A stretch of 64,000 nt of DNA from the NCBI GenBank assembly GCA_022495005.1, contig JAGYXB010000062.1, forward strand, positions 620,001-684,000. Direction: 5' to 3'. Below, piece after piece: positions 1 to 11,540 of this stretch. Numbering within the stretch: position 1 is the stretch's first letter; each line of letters begins with the position of its first letter. Made by a program: the position numbers and the translations under genes. Below the pieces are notes generated by a model, which worked only from the letters and a program-made list of their open reading frames with translations, had not been told where the DNA came from and did not search any database. The stretch comes from Rhyacophila brunnea (Eukaryota > Arthropoda > Insecta > Trichoptera > Rhyacophilidae).

Positions 1-119
1 TATATCTGATAGACCCAAATTATAAAATTTGCAATCGACCCAAATACAAAATTTCGTCTATCATATTTGTTGATTTCTACAACATTTAATATAATATAAC
101 ATTCTTAACTTTTAACTAA

Positions 120-396
120 CTAGTGGTATTGCTAATAAGTGTATATATATACTATCATCACTATTCTAACATATCACTTAACATCAAAAAGAGCTGAATA
201 TAATAAATATATCACCTATATCACTTTACGTATTCTGGCGGTTAATTATGGAAAAAAGTTAACCCTCTGAACTGTCAAAAGGTGATATATTTTAACACCT
301 CCTCTCTTGGCTGTGCTAATTTTGAGAATGAGACAGAGTATAATATATTTTACATATGTATTAAGAATTGAGACGCAAGATCCGACTGTTTTGTTT
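120..396 (+). repeat. Dispersed repeat, family D, copy 1 (MITE-like)
   Basis: The segment shares a chain of blocks with 25403-25610 read on the opposite strand. The blocks occur in the same order: a TATTCTAACATAT block, a GATATATCACCTATATCACTT-like block, a CGGTTAATTATGG / GTTAAC block, CTCTCTTGG-TGTGCTAA, and a closing GACTGTTTTG. The middle part also matches the fold-back element at 3985-4215. No open reading frame runs through it. I infer a non-autonomous DNA element. The exact ends and a target-site duplication were not resolved. Confidence 0.6.
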
Positions 397-3195
397 TTTG
401 CTGCAATCGCAATGACATGACTAATATTTGTAGCCTATGTTGATATGTCTGGTGTGTCAATACAAAATTCTTGTGTTCGTCACATTACCGACAAGATGGC
501 GCTAGTTCGGCTTTATCCGCTTATGTTTATTCTTATCCCTTTGGGTTTGGCAGCACGAATATATTCGAAGTCGACCGACATGTTTACTAACCTAAATTTT
601 TGCCGTATTACGAATTATAGATACCCGCTGCTAACCGTTTAGTTTAAAGTATACCTTCCGTGCTAATTTGGAAGAATGAAAATAACGGAAACGTCCTAAA
701 GTGATAACCGTTAAGAATAGACCTACAGCAGATGAAGTCATTAGAGCCGCCACTGAACAATTTATATTTTATCCAATATTCAAGTAGGTAACTAAAAATG
801 TTATCTATCAACGTATTGTATTCTGTAATGTGTTATACTTGAGGCTGATAACATATCAGTATCTCTCCGGACATGTAAGAAAATTAAAAATATTAAAGTA
901 AAAATATCGACTCCAGACTATTGGACTTCATAGCTTGTAGACTTAGAAGACGATCACGTTGCCTTTTCCGCCAAGTTTTATCAACATGACCTGATGAAAT
1001 TCGACACACGTTTATCACTTAAATAAGAAATAGCTTATATAAGGATATACTTCAGTTGAGGCATGATCTAAAAAGATCGTGGCTAGGCGATGCGCGAATT
1101 GTGCAAATGACGCGTGCCGAACGAAATAAAATTTGTCATAAAAATCCAACATGCGTCCATTTAATGTTATGTTTATTGTTATATTTCTAATAATAATAGT
1201 ATATTCATTGACATGTTTTCTTTTTTAAGTACTTACGTAAAGTTTTTTAGTCATCTTTACATGATTTAAGAATATTTTCATCCGACGCCATGACAAAACA
1301 AATTGACGTGCGGACACCTCCCTGTCAGTCTCCGATTGGCGACTAGTGAGAAATTTCGTCGCACCTACTGTTGAAAATTATTTGCCGTTTCGCTGAAGTA
1401 CTCTCTGAAAGCTTTTTTAATCAATACATTAAATCAGATCGCCTCTTTTTTTATCGTATAACATCAAAGATTTTGTTTTACATCTTCATTAGTAAATATT
1501 TCATATGGAGGCAACAAAATATTACACTTTTTATAGATGGTCGTGAACATTTCATAAATCGTGTGCATCAGTCTTTATGGAGTTTTATAAAGCAACTCAT
1601 GTGTGCTGACACGTTGGCGTATTCTTTGTCAATGAGGAGATATGGTCGAGTTATTTCAGTCGCAGCCGCCTGATTATTTCCTATTTTATACAACCGACCA
1701 TTCGACACAATAAAAAAAAACCTACTCTCCGGTTGACTCTCGCAAATTATACATTTTCGTGCAATATTTAGATTATCAAAGCAATTTTTACTTTGTATCA
1801 TAATATTATATATCTCTACTAATTTCAGTACTAGTACTAAAATATTATTCCATTTTTGTAATCTCTTCGTAATGACATTTTTGTTTATTATTCGAAAGGT
1901 CGACAAAACAAAATTATAACATTATATTATTCACAATGCATATTACAATATGTATATGTAATATATTTCGTCGCCTTAGTAAAACAGTTTGATAACATGA
2001 TATACACATACACTAAATACTACTAAATTTGATTAATTATTAATTCATTGTCTATATTCAGGGATTCCATTTTTATTCTCGGATTTTTAAAGCATTTTGT
2101 ATAATCTTTACTAGACTCATACTTATAAAATTTATAGATGGGTAAATTGCAAAATATTCATATACAGCAATAGTACTTTTAATCTGACTAAAAATCCTGC
2201 CTCTTACTACGTTTTTTTTCAAATTATATATAAATTAATTTTACAATTTCTAAACCATTATAAGTAAATAAATATTATATAAACGATAATAAACATAACG
2301 ACCGTGATTTTTTTTTAAGTTGGATATTTTCAAATTGTTACTGGGAATTACTGCAGTATAATAATACAATCATTAAATAATTCAATAAGAACCGTTTAAA
2401 TATAAATTACACTCAATGTTTCAATTCTAAAACTAGACCTACTTAGTGAAAACCAAACTAATATTTTGAGATATCTTGTTTTTGTTGACTGTTTTCACTT
2501 TTACAAGTTAACTGAATATTGCTACTGTGATTGGAAAAAAGGTTTTAAAATACTAATGCCAAATACTTACAAGCGGTTCCTAAGCTAGGAAATATAGTAT
2601 TAATAGATTCTTATAATCCGCTATAAACTAAATGAATGACAGCATTAAGCTGATGTGCATATATCGTGTATGGTATGGTATTCGCCTCTCAAAATTCAGT
2701 ACTATCACACGTTCCACACCATAGATTACGCGTATATTTCTGTCTTGGTTCCAGGGTAAAATGTATTGGTTCATTGTATGCACGTAGTCAATTTCATGGT
2801 TGCATAGCTCATAATAGAGGACGTAAACGCAAGTCACACGCCCTGCGTCCGACGACCAGCCATATCACCTCCCAATTATTACTGCTTTTGGACGCAGAAA
2901 TTTTACTATCATCTATCGATAAGAGATTTTGTAGACTTTTCACTGTGGCAAAAACTCGATTCTGCGATATTTAATAATAATTTTACGTTCACTTTGACTT
3001 TGACTTACAAATATTAGATTTTTCTAAATATGCTAAATCTACGTTCACTAGTGAATGTAAAAATGCTGTAAAATAAGATTCCTATATTATTACCATATAC
3101 AAAGTATTTTGGTGTATTATTCCATTGACAAGTAAGCACTTTGTAAAGGTGAGAAAGATTCAACAAAATTGAATTGGAAAGAATTGAACTTTTGT
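397..3195. other. No recognised gene
   Basis: AT-rich DNA without a coding region I can support. Open frames of 65 to 112 codons at 445-642, 1371-1673, 1568-1906 and 2628-2974 overlap one another on opposite strands and resemble no protein known to me. A slightly GC-richer patch lies at about 2660-2880. An AAGATGGCGC match to YY1/Pho-type sites lies near 493, but a single short match is weak evidence. Confidence 0.5.
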
Positions 3196-3396
3196 CGCTC
3201 ACAACAGCCGAATAGCATACGCGTCGCTTTATAATGTCGTGAATCCTAGGTCTGACAAATACACATAATCTTTTTCAAATTGTGTTTGGAGTCAGTCCAG
3301 TCAAGTGACCAATATCCATTTCTCGTAAAAACAAAAAAATGTTAATCTCCACTCCGTGGAGCCCCATATGATCATAATATTAGGATCGGACATGGT
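3196..3396 (+). repeat. tRNA-derived SINE, family D, sense copy
   Basis: The head resembles a tRNA-Ser/Leu-type polymerase III promoter: a CAGCCGAATAGCAT..GCGTCG A-box region, then a decayed B box (GTGAATCCTAGG). The body carries CCATTTCTCGTAAAAAC and ends in CTCCACTCCGTGGAGCCCC followed by TAGGATCGGACATGGTC. The same head, body and tail occur on the minus strand at 38785-39022 and 63734-63936. SINEs are mobilised in trans by LINE reverse transcriptase. This copy is diverged. Confidence 0.75.
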
Positions 3397-3984
3397 CAAA
3401 CAAAAGAAGAAGACCTTCAAAAAATATTAATAAGTATATAAAACTGTCATAAACTATACTATATATCAAATACGGAACGGAAAATATTGCAATTTCTTCA
3501 AAATTAGGATTCGATTAAAAACTCAAATTGAATATTTCAGCGAATATAATCTTTGAATACAATTTTGTTTAATTTTATGAAATTTGAAGATATAACTAAT
3601 ACATAATGTTGACAAAATTATAATATAGTAAAAATAAGTTCTATGGCCTTGGACATCTGATGTACCAAATGTGACTTTATTTTCAATTTTAAGACGTCGA
3701 CGTGTACGTCTTGTATGGTAATAATATATTTTATGAGGTTATTAAATGTTAATTTCTAAGATGAGGATAGATTAGGTACCATAAAGAATATTATCTAGGC
3801 TAAACTTGCAGACAGTTTTGCCCTTCACATAGAAATCTGGCCGTTAATAATGAATACCGCACTTTAATATATATTGTAGGTATATTAGGTATAACATATT
3901 GGGTATATTATAACAGATCACATAAATTTAATTATGATTACCGTCACACAATATAATAATAGTACCAGCGCATCTTTTCCATAC

Positions 3985-4215
3985 ACAAGGTGGCTATCGG
4001 TGGCTATCGAGGATAGTTTATCATATTTATGCATTGAGGCGGTTAATTGTTACCATAAGTTAACCGTCTGAAGTGTCAAAACCTCTCTTGGATGTGCTAA
4101 CTTTTAGAGCGAGATAGATAGTTTCGACAGTTTAGACGGCTAACTTATTGTTACAATTATAATACGTCAATACATAAATATGATAAACTACCCTCAATTT
4201 CCGCCGATAGCAGCC
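3985..4215. mobile_element. Fold-back MITE related to family D
   Basis: The two halves are inverted copies. The left arm reads GGTGGCTATCG then GATAGTTTATCATATTTATG; the right arm is its complement, CATAAATATGATAAACTA then CCGATAGCAGCC. Inside the arms GTTAACCGTCTGAA and GACGGCTAACTT also pair. The centre (CTCTCTTGGATGTGCTAAC) matches the family D copies at 120-396 and 25403-25610. The element has no coding capacity. A TA dinucleotide lies just outside both ends, compatible with a Tc1/mariner-type insertion, but this is weak. Confidence 0.7.
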
Positions 4216-4926
4216 TAGTATATAGAATAGATGCGCAGAATTGTTTGAATATCTATTTTTTAAATGTTCAGTTCTATCAAATCAAAAATCGGAACCTACG
4301 TCACATCTTGATTCCCTAAAAATATAATGTGTTCAAATTTGGAATTTGATAATAAATATTATTATATGCATATACCTTTATGTCCATTTCTAAGCTTTCA
4401 ACCGATTTTTTACTGAATTTATATTATCTGAGCACTAACGTATTTATCTAATATAATCACATTGATACTCTAATCTAATTATTATGTAAATATGATATAA
4501 ACTAGACTATCCTTTACGTTTCCGTATTTCCCCGTTTAAACTTCACTAATCTTATTAATTTATTACCGAAGATCGCGTATAAATATGACTTCGTTACATC
4601 AACTCCATCATCTTTAGATGCCAATATAGTTCATCGAATACCTTCCTCACTCTTAGCATGAGTATATCACCATTATTTAACGGTGATAGGTTATGTCTCA
4701 ACCTCATATAGCGGCTTTTAGCGTTGAATGCATACCGCAACAACTCAATTATGGCAATCAGTAACCATCCTTACAGTATCTACCCGAGCCTATCAATTCC
4801 TTGTCAAAGCATTTACTAAATATACCTGACACTTGTCTAAGTGCATTGTTTATGTAGGTATGTGTAAATAACTACATTTAGATATTTCTGAGACTTCTCG
4901 ATCAAATATGTATCACATGCATACGA
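4216..4926. other. No recognised gene
   Basis: AT-rich sequence, with no ORF of note, no SINE head and no terminal repeats that I can recognise. Confidence 0.5.
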
Positions 4927-4937
4927 TAATAGGTTGC

Positions 4938-5119
4938 GTTGGTGGCTCTCGTAGTGCAGTGGGTAAGGCGCTGGCCGATTGGCTCGATTCCCGGTCATAA
5001 CAAAAAACATTTATGTGTTTTTCTCAAAGCCTGGGTGTTTGAGATTATTCAAAATTATTAACAACCACCTTGTACAAAAAAGCAATGACATGGTTATTAG
5101 AAATTCTAAAAAATAAAGG
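4938..5119 (+). mobile_element. tRNA-derived SINE, family A, full-length copy
   Basis: The head has pol III promoter features: TAGTGCAGTGGGTAAGGCG (A-box-like) and GGCTCGATTCC, which is 10/11 to a GGTTCGANTCC B box. The body contains TTTATGTGTTTTTCTCAAAG, CCTGGGTGTTTG and ACCACCTTGTAC, and the tail is A-rich (AATTCTAAAAAATAAA). It is flanked by an 11-bp direct repeat with one mismatch: TAATAGGTTGC at 4927-4937 and TAATAGGGTGC at 5120-5130. That is the target-site duplication expected of LINE-mediated insertion. A second, 5'-truncated copy lies at 15401-15532. Confidence 0.88.
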
Positions 5120-5270
5120 TAATAGGGTGCTTGCAATTACATTAGCCCATCAATGTTAGAAAAATAATCTATTGCTTTATTTAGGTAGGTACCTACACGT
5201 TTTGTTATAATAGTAAGTTTTTAGCTTATTTTTAAAACTAACAATATTCTGTATGTAAATAAATTACTAC

Positions 5271-5952
5271 TAGAAATTGCAATACCAGTATTTCAAAACC
5301 GGTATTCAATTATTTATCGATACCAAAATACCGGTTTCAAAAATTCAAAATACCAGTATTTTTGGTATTAAAAAAGTATCTTACACATTTATGTTTTTCA
5401 AAAATGAATTTGATGTTGTTTTTTCATTACCACTACATACTATATTGTATATTCAATTTAGTGTATAAGATTTATGCTGCCAAAACTCAAATACATTGAC
5501 TGAAACCAACAAAAGTTAAATAATAAAAAAACATATCCCTTAAATATATACTTATAGAAATCGCGATCAACGATTCATGACAAATATTTCCAATTATTCT
5601 ATAACTATTTATTCAACGTTGATAGTAAGTACATCCAACAAAATTTGTTTTTTTAATGTTGAATTTGTGAGAGATTTTTATGTACCCGGACTTATAGTAT
5701 TTGTAAAAATTAGCACTAATAAAATATTTGGATCTACATTCTATCTATACATATAAACGTCAACTTATCAAATGTAGGTAGGTACTTTAGGTTGCTATAA
5801 AAAAGGGTTTTAAATAAATTGTAATAGCTATAATTATTAATAGGTACTTACTTCTTTTTTTATATGTTTTGAAAAATACCGGTTTTTTCCTAACAAATAC
5901 TGAAATACTGAAATACCAGTCCTGATATATTCTTTCGGTATTGCAATCCCTA
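5271..5952. mobile_element. Non-autonomous hAT-type element, copy 1
   Basis: The terminal inverted repeats start TAGAAATTGCAATACC on the left and, in complement, TAGGGATTGCAATACC on the right. The flanks carry an 8-bp direct repeat with one mismatch (ATTACTAC at 5263-5270, GTTACTAC at 5953-5960), and 8 bp is the duplication length made by hAT transposases. Sub-terminal DNA is rich in the motif ACCGGTATT. The interior shares blocks with the element at 60664-61082 in opposite orientation, for example AAAGTTAAATAA and ATATACTTATAGAAAT. No transposase frame is present, so it would depend on one supplied elsewhere. Confidence 0.85.
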
Positions 5953-6857
5953 GTTACTACGAATTATGCAACAAGCTTCATTTCTTTTCGTTATAGAATA
6001 CAATATTATTTCTTATTATTTCAAATATTCTAAATAAGTAAAAAAGGTATATGTTATAAATTAGTTGCCTACTCATAACTTGTAACATCCTTAAAAATAC
6101 ACCTATTAGAAAAATATCAGAAAACAATGTAGATCGAGCAGTATTCTTGTATTAGTATTTCATATGTAATGTTATTTATAAGAATATTATATATTTTTGA
6201 AGCTGTTTTGTGTATTTTCAACATAATAACAATTTTAAATATGTGTATTCAGTATTAGATGAAACTGATTGTTTCCAAATAACGCAAGATATTCCTCGAC
6301 GTAAAAAAAGCTACATAATATGTTTCGGTATATTTTATTTTTCTTACGTATTTTACCTCGTTTTTGATTTAGTTTTGAAAGAAACATACTAAAAGCTTCT
6401 TTTTACAACAAAACTATCCCATGTATCGCTTATAACCCTTTGATACTTTGATTATGCAGCTACGCGATGGCTTATAAGAGAAGAGCTTTATTTAAACTGA
6501 AAATATTCGAGTTTTCATTGTACTTATCACGAAACAACTGGGAAGATGAATAAAAAAGTCTTTTTTATATGCCGTCTTCTATCGAATATTGTTGACCAAA
6601 CGGCAGTACATTTCCATAGCATACATCGTATTAATCTTTATCGCCTTGAATATTGAGCTACACACGGTCATTGTGTAGAATACATTTTTAGTAGAAAACC
6701 CTTTTTTTTACACATATTTTGATTTACGTCCGGGATAGTCAAATACTTATTTTTCTCGCACTGTTTAAGGCGATACCTCTACCTACCAGAGGCATATAGC
6801 AGGAAAATACGAAACTTGCAATTTGAGACATTTTTTTTGATAATTTACAATTTCAAA

Positions 6858-7595
6858 TGTGATCACTTTCCTCTTGAGGGGAATCAGTACCACACTGGCC
6901 GGTGTCCCTCTGACACCGCCGCCGAGATCCAAGGACATACCTTACAGGAACACTGTAAGCAAACTTATCTACAAGACCGCATTTGCGGCATGGCAGTCGA
7001 GGTGGACGGATTGCTCCAAGGGGCAGTACGTTTTTTCCAGACGTATTCTGCAGGCACCAAACGCGGAGACTTTAACCATCGCACTGGACTAGCCAGTTCT
7101 TCACCGGTCATGGCAACTTCGCCGCCAAGCTTAATGGGCTTCGCTTAATCGAAGATGGGCCGCACTGCGGGCATGACCAACAAGACGCTGAACACGTCCT
7201 CTGGGATTTCCCGTTTATGGGATCCGAACGAGCGGAGCTGTTTGCCAAGGTCCGTCATCACACTGGCCCAATTGGCCACGCGGACCTGATTTCAACAGAC
7301 GCCAATTTTGCGGCATTTGAAAAATTTGCAGCGTAGTATGGGGAGCGGGATAATCCCGACTCCTTCGTAGAATCAGACAAAAATCTTGAGCATCAGTACG
7401 CGGGTAAATAGGGCGCATCACGCCATCACCTTCTTTCTAGAGTCCGTCTTAATCACCAAGGTGCATGGTTGCAAATAATCGGTCCCGTGCGGCTCCGTTC
7501 AGGACGAAATGTGAGCAATTAAAATATTCATTATGTCGCAATACAGCGCTGTGGAAGGCGGCCGTGCATAATCCACGGCTGTACAAACACGGCGG
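6858..7595 (+). mobile_element. 5'-truncated R1/LOA/I-group LINE: ORF2 C-terminus plus 3' UTR
   Basis: Only the 3' end of a non-LTR retrotransposon is present. It encodes the region after the RT/RNase H domains (AAWQSRWTDCSKGQ; compare W-Q-x-x-W-x-x-S-x-KG-R in this group). Then come QFFTGHG, the C-terminal zinc-knuckle-like stretch (CGHDQQDAEHVLWDF) and a stop at 7334-7336. A GC-richer 3' UTR follows to about 7595. Related 3' UTR pieces occur at 31636-31765 and 23500-23640. Base composition differs sharply from the AT-rich surroundings. It sits inside repeat unit H. Confidence 0.85.
6859..7336 (+). pseudogene. LINE ORF2 C-terminal fragment, frameshifted
   Basis: The first segment (6859-7092) reads through the Trp-Gln-x-x-x-Trp region and ends at a TAG. 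Family similarity resumes immediately in another frame at 7094 (QFFTGHGNFAAK) and runs to the TAG at 7334-7336. The C-terminal C2HC-type knuckle of R1/I-group ORF2 proteins is degenerate: the first Cys pair is reduced to Cys-Gly-His, and the last Cys is replaced by Phe in HVLWDF. It cannot encode a working product, and no promoter or upstream RT domain is present. Confidence 0.82.
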
Positions 7596-8415
7596 GTGTA
7601 TTGTATTAATTAATAATTATATATGTAGGTATCTGAAAACTTAAGTCAAAGAAAAACTTACAATTTAAAAAAAAAATGTTATAAAATGTAAATTTGTCAA
7701 AGAACCATATCTTCTTATTACATATATTATGTTATAGTCTTATGTATTATTAAAATTTAGTTTATTAAGTTTTCTATGTTATGTCGTAGAGATTTTTAAC
7801 TAATTCATATTTTTTTTATTTTTTACATTTATTTTAAAAACATCGATTTTTATAAAAATATAAATGTGTATAACTTGAAATCCTTTTTATTTTTATGAAA
7901 TCTTATTTTGTGCTCCAATATTGAAGCTCTATTTGTTACCTCTTTGACAAAACATTTGAATATCAGTACTAATTCAATATGTTTAATATCGCCAACATAT
8001 TTAATGGCTACATCCTATTCGAAATAAGAGTAAATTTAATTTAGTTAAAAGTAAAAGTCATTGAACATCGTGAGTTGGTAGAACAGTGAATATCCAAAAA
8101 ATCTACATCTGCCCACGACTTACCTGTTAAATAGATAATATTTTCATGAAATAGTTGAAGACACCTCTTTTTCCCTTACACTACAAAAAAGAGACAAAAG
8201 TTTGAACATTTTAATGACTGCATTATTTACATAGTTTTTTTTTATTTTCTAGATTTAAAAAAATGTTTGTATCTTATCGTGGAGATTTAGCGCTTATTTA
8301 AAGGAGATTCATGATAGGTTATAATAAAATAAGTTATCAATTAGTATTTTCCATACATAACTATTGGAAGACATAAAACCAGCATTTGATATATTAATAA
8401 AAAAAAACTTTCTTA

Positions 8416-8590
8416 GGCCTTGTCCATATGGCGCGTGTCTCGCCGCGAGTTCATGTGGACACTTCAATGAAGTCACCTGTACCTCAACCGTGCGCGACAG
8501 TCGTCACGGCGCAACTGCTTGTGGGCGGCTCAATGAGGTCACATGTACCCGGAATGTGCGCGAATCAAAACGCATCATGTGGGCAAGGCC
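8416..8590. mobile_element. GC-rich PIF/Harbinger-like MITE
   Basis: A 175-bp element with terminal inverted repeats GGCCTTGTCCATATGGCGCG (left) and, in complement, GGCCTTGCCCACATGATGCG (right). It is flanked by a TTA trinucleotide at both ends (8413-8415 and 8591-8593), the duplication typical of PIF/Harbinger. It is much richer in G+C and CpG than its surroundings. It contains an internal direct repeat, TCAATGAAGTCACCTGTACC and TCAATGAGGTCACATGTACC. The overlapping open frames of 73-76 codons are by-products of the GC content. Confidence 0.8.
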
Positions 8591-8818
8591 TTAGCATAGA
8601 CAAAAATAGACTATTTTATATCAGCGGAATAAGCATGCAATTACTGTGATTGGGTATACATCAGGAAAACTCAACGAGACTTTAATATTATGGTCAATAA
8701 AGATATTAGATGCCTAAAATGCAACAATATTTTAGAATCTTAAAACCACTTAATTGAAAATGATAATAACTTTTATAAATACAATAATTTCAAATTCCTT
8801 CGCTGTACGAATAAAGAA

Positions 8819-9190
8819 TGTTTAAGGGGGATCCTATATGCCAACAGAGAACCTAGCGGAAAAATACGAAGCTTGCAATTTGAGATTTTTTTTTGATAAT
8901 TTACAATTTCAACTGTATTAATTATTAAATATGTATCTGAAAACATTAATATCGTAAAAAACATGTAATAAAATGTGAATTGGTTGCAGGATCACATCTT
9001 ATTATCACATTATATTTTATGGTCATATTTATTATTAAAATTTAGTTTATTAGGTTTTCAATTTTTTGACGTTTAGATTTTTGACTAATTCATCGTTTTA
9101 ATATTTTTTTATATTTATTTAAAAAAAAAAAAGATTTTTATAAAAATGCAAATGTGTATAACTTGAAATCTTTTTTATTTATATCAAATC
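8819..9190 (+). repeat. Repeat unit H, copy 2 (uninterrupted)
   Basis: This is a direct repeat of the unit at 6765-7905, about 2 kb downstream and in the same orientation. It lacks the LINE fragment and so serves as the empty-site reference: TTTACAATTTCAA is followed directly by CTGTATTAATTATTAA. Ordinary dispersed copies, a local duplication, or ends of a small LTR-like element are all possible. I see no PBS or polypurine tract that would settle it. Confidence 0.75.
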
Positions 9191-10655
9191 AAGCTTCAAT
9201 ATTGGAACCATACCTGAAATAAAACAATAATTATGACACTACATAAAATAAATTATTAATTTCGGTACTCATTTTTGAAAGAGGTTATCTAGTGAACGCA
9301 ACATATATTGTAAAAAATGTGATAAATACTTATTGCTTATCCAATTTATCATCAATATTTCCATGTTCTAGAATCTAGAATGTCGTAATTAAACATGATG
9401 ACGTGTCTACCTTCCTGTATAGTTTTTTTTTAAACAGATAGTCAATTATATAGAAAGTACAGTGATGATATTCTAGTTCCATATATAAATACTTGTTCAT
9501 ATTTTCTGCGAATAAGACAAGTGTCTAATTCTTTGTTGAAAAAGTATTAATTAAAATAAAAGTTCACCTCTCATGGATGGTTTCATATTGCTATTAGTGT
9601 TTGCGCTCACTACTTGAGGAATGCAATTAAGAGGCAATCAGCCGGTAATTGATATTGTGGCATCTTCCTGAAAGGGAAAATATTTTCAAGGAAAAGTCAG
9701 AGAGGAAAAGATTGTTTTAAGTGCTCTATTAGCAAGACATATTTTTGTTTGTAAGCAAAGTCAACGCTGTTGGCTCATAAGTTATGGAATACCTGTGTAA
9801 GTACAAAATATTATATTACCGATCGTGTATAACCAATTACTATTTAAATAATGGTTGTCGAAAGAAATAACATACTTACATTAAATGAACTCTCTCTTTT
9901 ACCCATGACTTGAGAGTTGTAAACATTCAGTTATAAGTTTTGATAATTAGTTATTTTATTGTCATACTGGATATGGATTACACCCATAAACAGCAACATG
10001 ATATTAAATAACTCGGAAATCACACAATTAACACACTTTGTTTTAAAATCGTTATAATAGAGTCAACAAGTAAACTTCAATAAGTCAAATAAGTTATTAA
10101 CTATTTAAATAACTGAAAATAGATATTTTAATCCATTTACCATTATACTGTGAGTAATTCGTGATGTATGCTCGTATATCTGTGGCCATTGGCTAATTTA
10201 AGGTGTGTAAAACTGATACTTTCCATTAAATGAGTTTGAACCATTAATCTCTATCTCTAACTAAATTTAAACTGAGAATATAAAATACATGTTGATTTAT
10301 TAAAAGATCGCAGCTAGACGTTTTTTCATTACGTATTTATACGATGTTTTGTGATCGTTTATCTAAATATTCAAATAATATTTTTTATATTCTTTTAGAC
10401 CTAGAGCAAGTACTCAAGCTCACATCTTGTCACAACTATTATAAATTCACGCATACAATACATATCTAAGATATAATTGGCAATTCATCATCTTAGTGAT
10501 CGAGTAAAAACAACCATTTTGTTCTTTTGCTTCATTCAAAATAAATTTCTCCAAAGCTACACATATACCACTCAAAATTACCATATTTGCATATATCGCC
10601 TCTTCTTTTTTGTCATTCTCTAGTAACCTGCTTACTTACACGAACTGTTTTTTTT
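9191..10655. other. No recognised gene
   Basis: AT-rich sequence with no ORF longer than 60 codons and no repeat end that I can recognise. Confidence 0.5.
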
Positions 10656-10659
10656 TGTT

Positions 10660-10870
10660 TTTTATATTCATTAAATAATTCATAAGATTTGGGAATGTAA
10701 CATTCTTTATTGAACATATATAATTTGAAAACATTTTAAATATTTACCCGCTAGAAAAAAATCTTTAGAAAAAATATGACGTTCGACGGGATTCCAACAT
10801 GGATTCACTGGATTTGCAACAATATGCTTTACGAATTGAACCACGTGCATCTTATCTGAGGTACTTTAAA
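10660..10870 (-). repeat. tRNA-derived SINE, family E, antisense copy
   Basis: Read on the minus strand it has a tRNA-like head (ACGTGGTTCAATTCGTAAAG, then TTGGAATCCCGTCGAACG, a decayed B box). A T-rich body follows, and then the family tail: GTTTTCAAATTATATATG, CAATAAAGAATGTTACATTC and TGAATTATTTAATG. The same tail recurs at 27.2-27.8, 37.1, 53.2, 58.7 and 58.9 kb. Diverged. Confidence 0.7.
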
Positions 10871-10959
10871 ATTCATCACTGTATGTGATTCTGAATAACT
10901 GTATTAACTGTATGATTTAATAATACCTGGTTGCGCTTTTCATAGTGGACTGTAAATTG

Positions 10960-11510
10960 ATTTTTGTGGAATGATTGTGATGGTGGACGTGGATGCTGGG
11001 GGGTGGTTTATTCCAGGCACTAACATTATAGCTGTAGAGGCTGGCTCCATGATCGTGGCTTTGTGATCACTCGCGCGGTATTATTTGTTGGATTACCCGG
11101 TGAGTGGCACTTGACGGTACACGTTTGATGAATGATATTATAAATAACATTGATGAATGACAGGAGTCGGTATCACGGCTTGCCAGCTGGTGTTAATCAA
11201 TTATCGCTTGGACGATGGTTATACTATATCAAATTGACCCGGCCGTGGTCTACAAATAACCTTTGAATCAGTCTGTATTCGCTTTGAATTACTCGCGACG
11301 GTATAGCTGTAATAAACCTAGAACGCGCCCGCTGTCTTGAAGCAACTAAAGGTAACAGCATGTAACTGAATGTTTTTCAATCCCGGTCGATTAATAACCC
11401 CTAACTGCTGGTCGCTTGGACTTGCTACAATAACTGGGGATTTGTGGTAGGAGGACAATATAGGGATGAAAGCGACCATAATTGGCCCAACCAATACTTT
11501 ATTAGTTCGC
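10960..11510. other. GC-richer island without long ORF
   Basis: About 550 bp visibly richer in G+C than the flanks, with sharp edges. It includes GGTGGACGTGGATGCTGGGG near the left edge, CGCGACGG and ACGCGCCCGC in the middle, and GGTAGGAGGACAATATAGGG near the right edge. No frame of 60 codons or more crosses it and I recognise no protein fragment. The composition recalls a decayed mobile-element interior or LTR rather than host intron, but I could not assign it. It is followed at 11541 by a TA-flanked MITE. Confidence 0.4.
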
Positions 11511-11540
11511 CTGTTATTAGGATATTCATTAAAGTATTTT

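Larger units (their letters stand above)
6765..7905 (+). repeat. Repeat unit H, copy 1, split by a LINE insertion
   Basis: The left part (from GTTTAAGG to TTTACAATTTCAA at about 6857) and the right part (from GTATTAATTAATAATTAT at about 7600 to about 7905) together match the uninterrupted unit at 8819-9190. Shared blocks include GCAATTTGAGA, TTGATAATTTACAATTTCAA, TATTAAAATTTAGTTTATTA and AATGTGTATAACTTGAAATC. The intervening stretch is the R1-type LINE fragment. The unit itself has no coding capacity and I cannot name its class. Confidence 0.75.

Noticed and set aside
1371..1906. Overlapping frames of 100 and 112 codons on opposite strands
   Set aside because: No domain or family resemblance, AT-driven composition, and mutual overlap; most likely chance.
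6765..9190. Intact small LTR retrotransposon with repeat H as LTRs
   Set aside because: No primer-binding site, polypurine tract or matching target duplications seen; the ends of H are unresolved.
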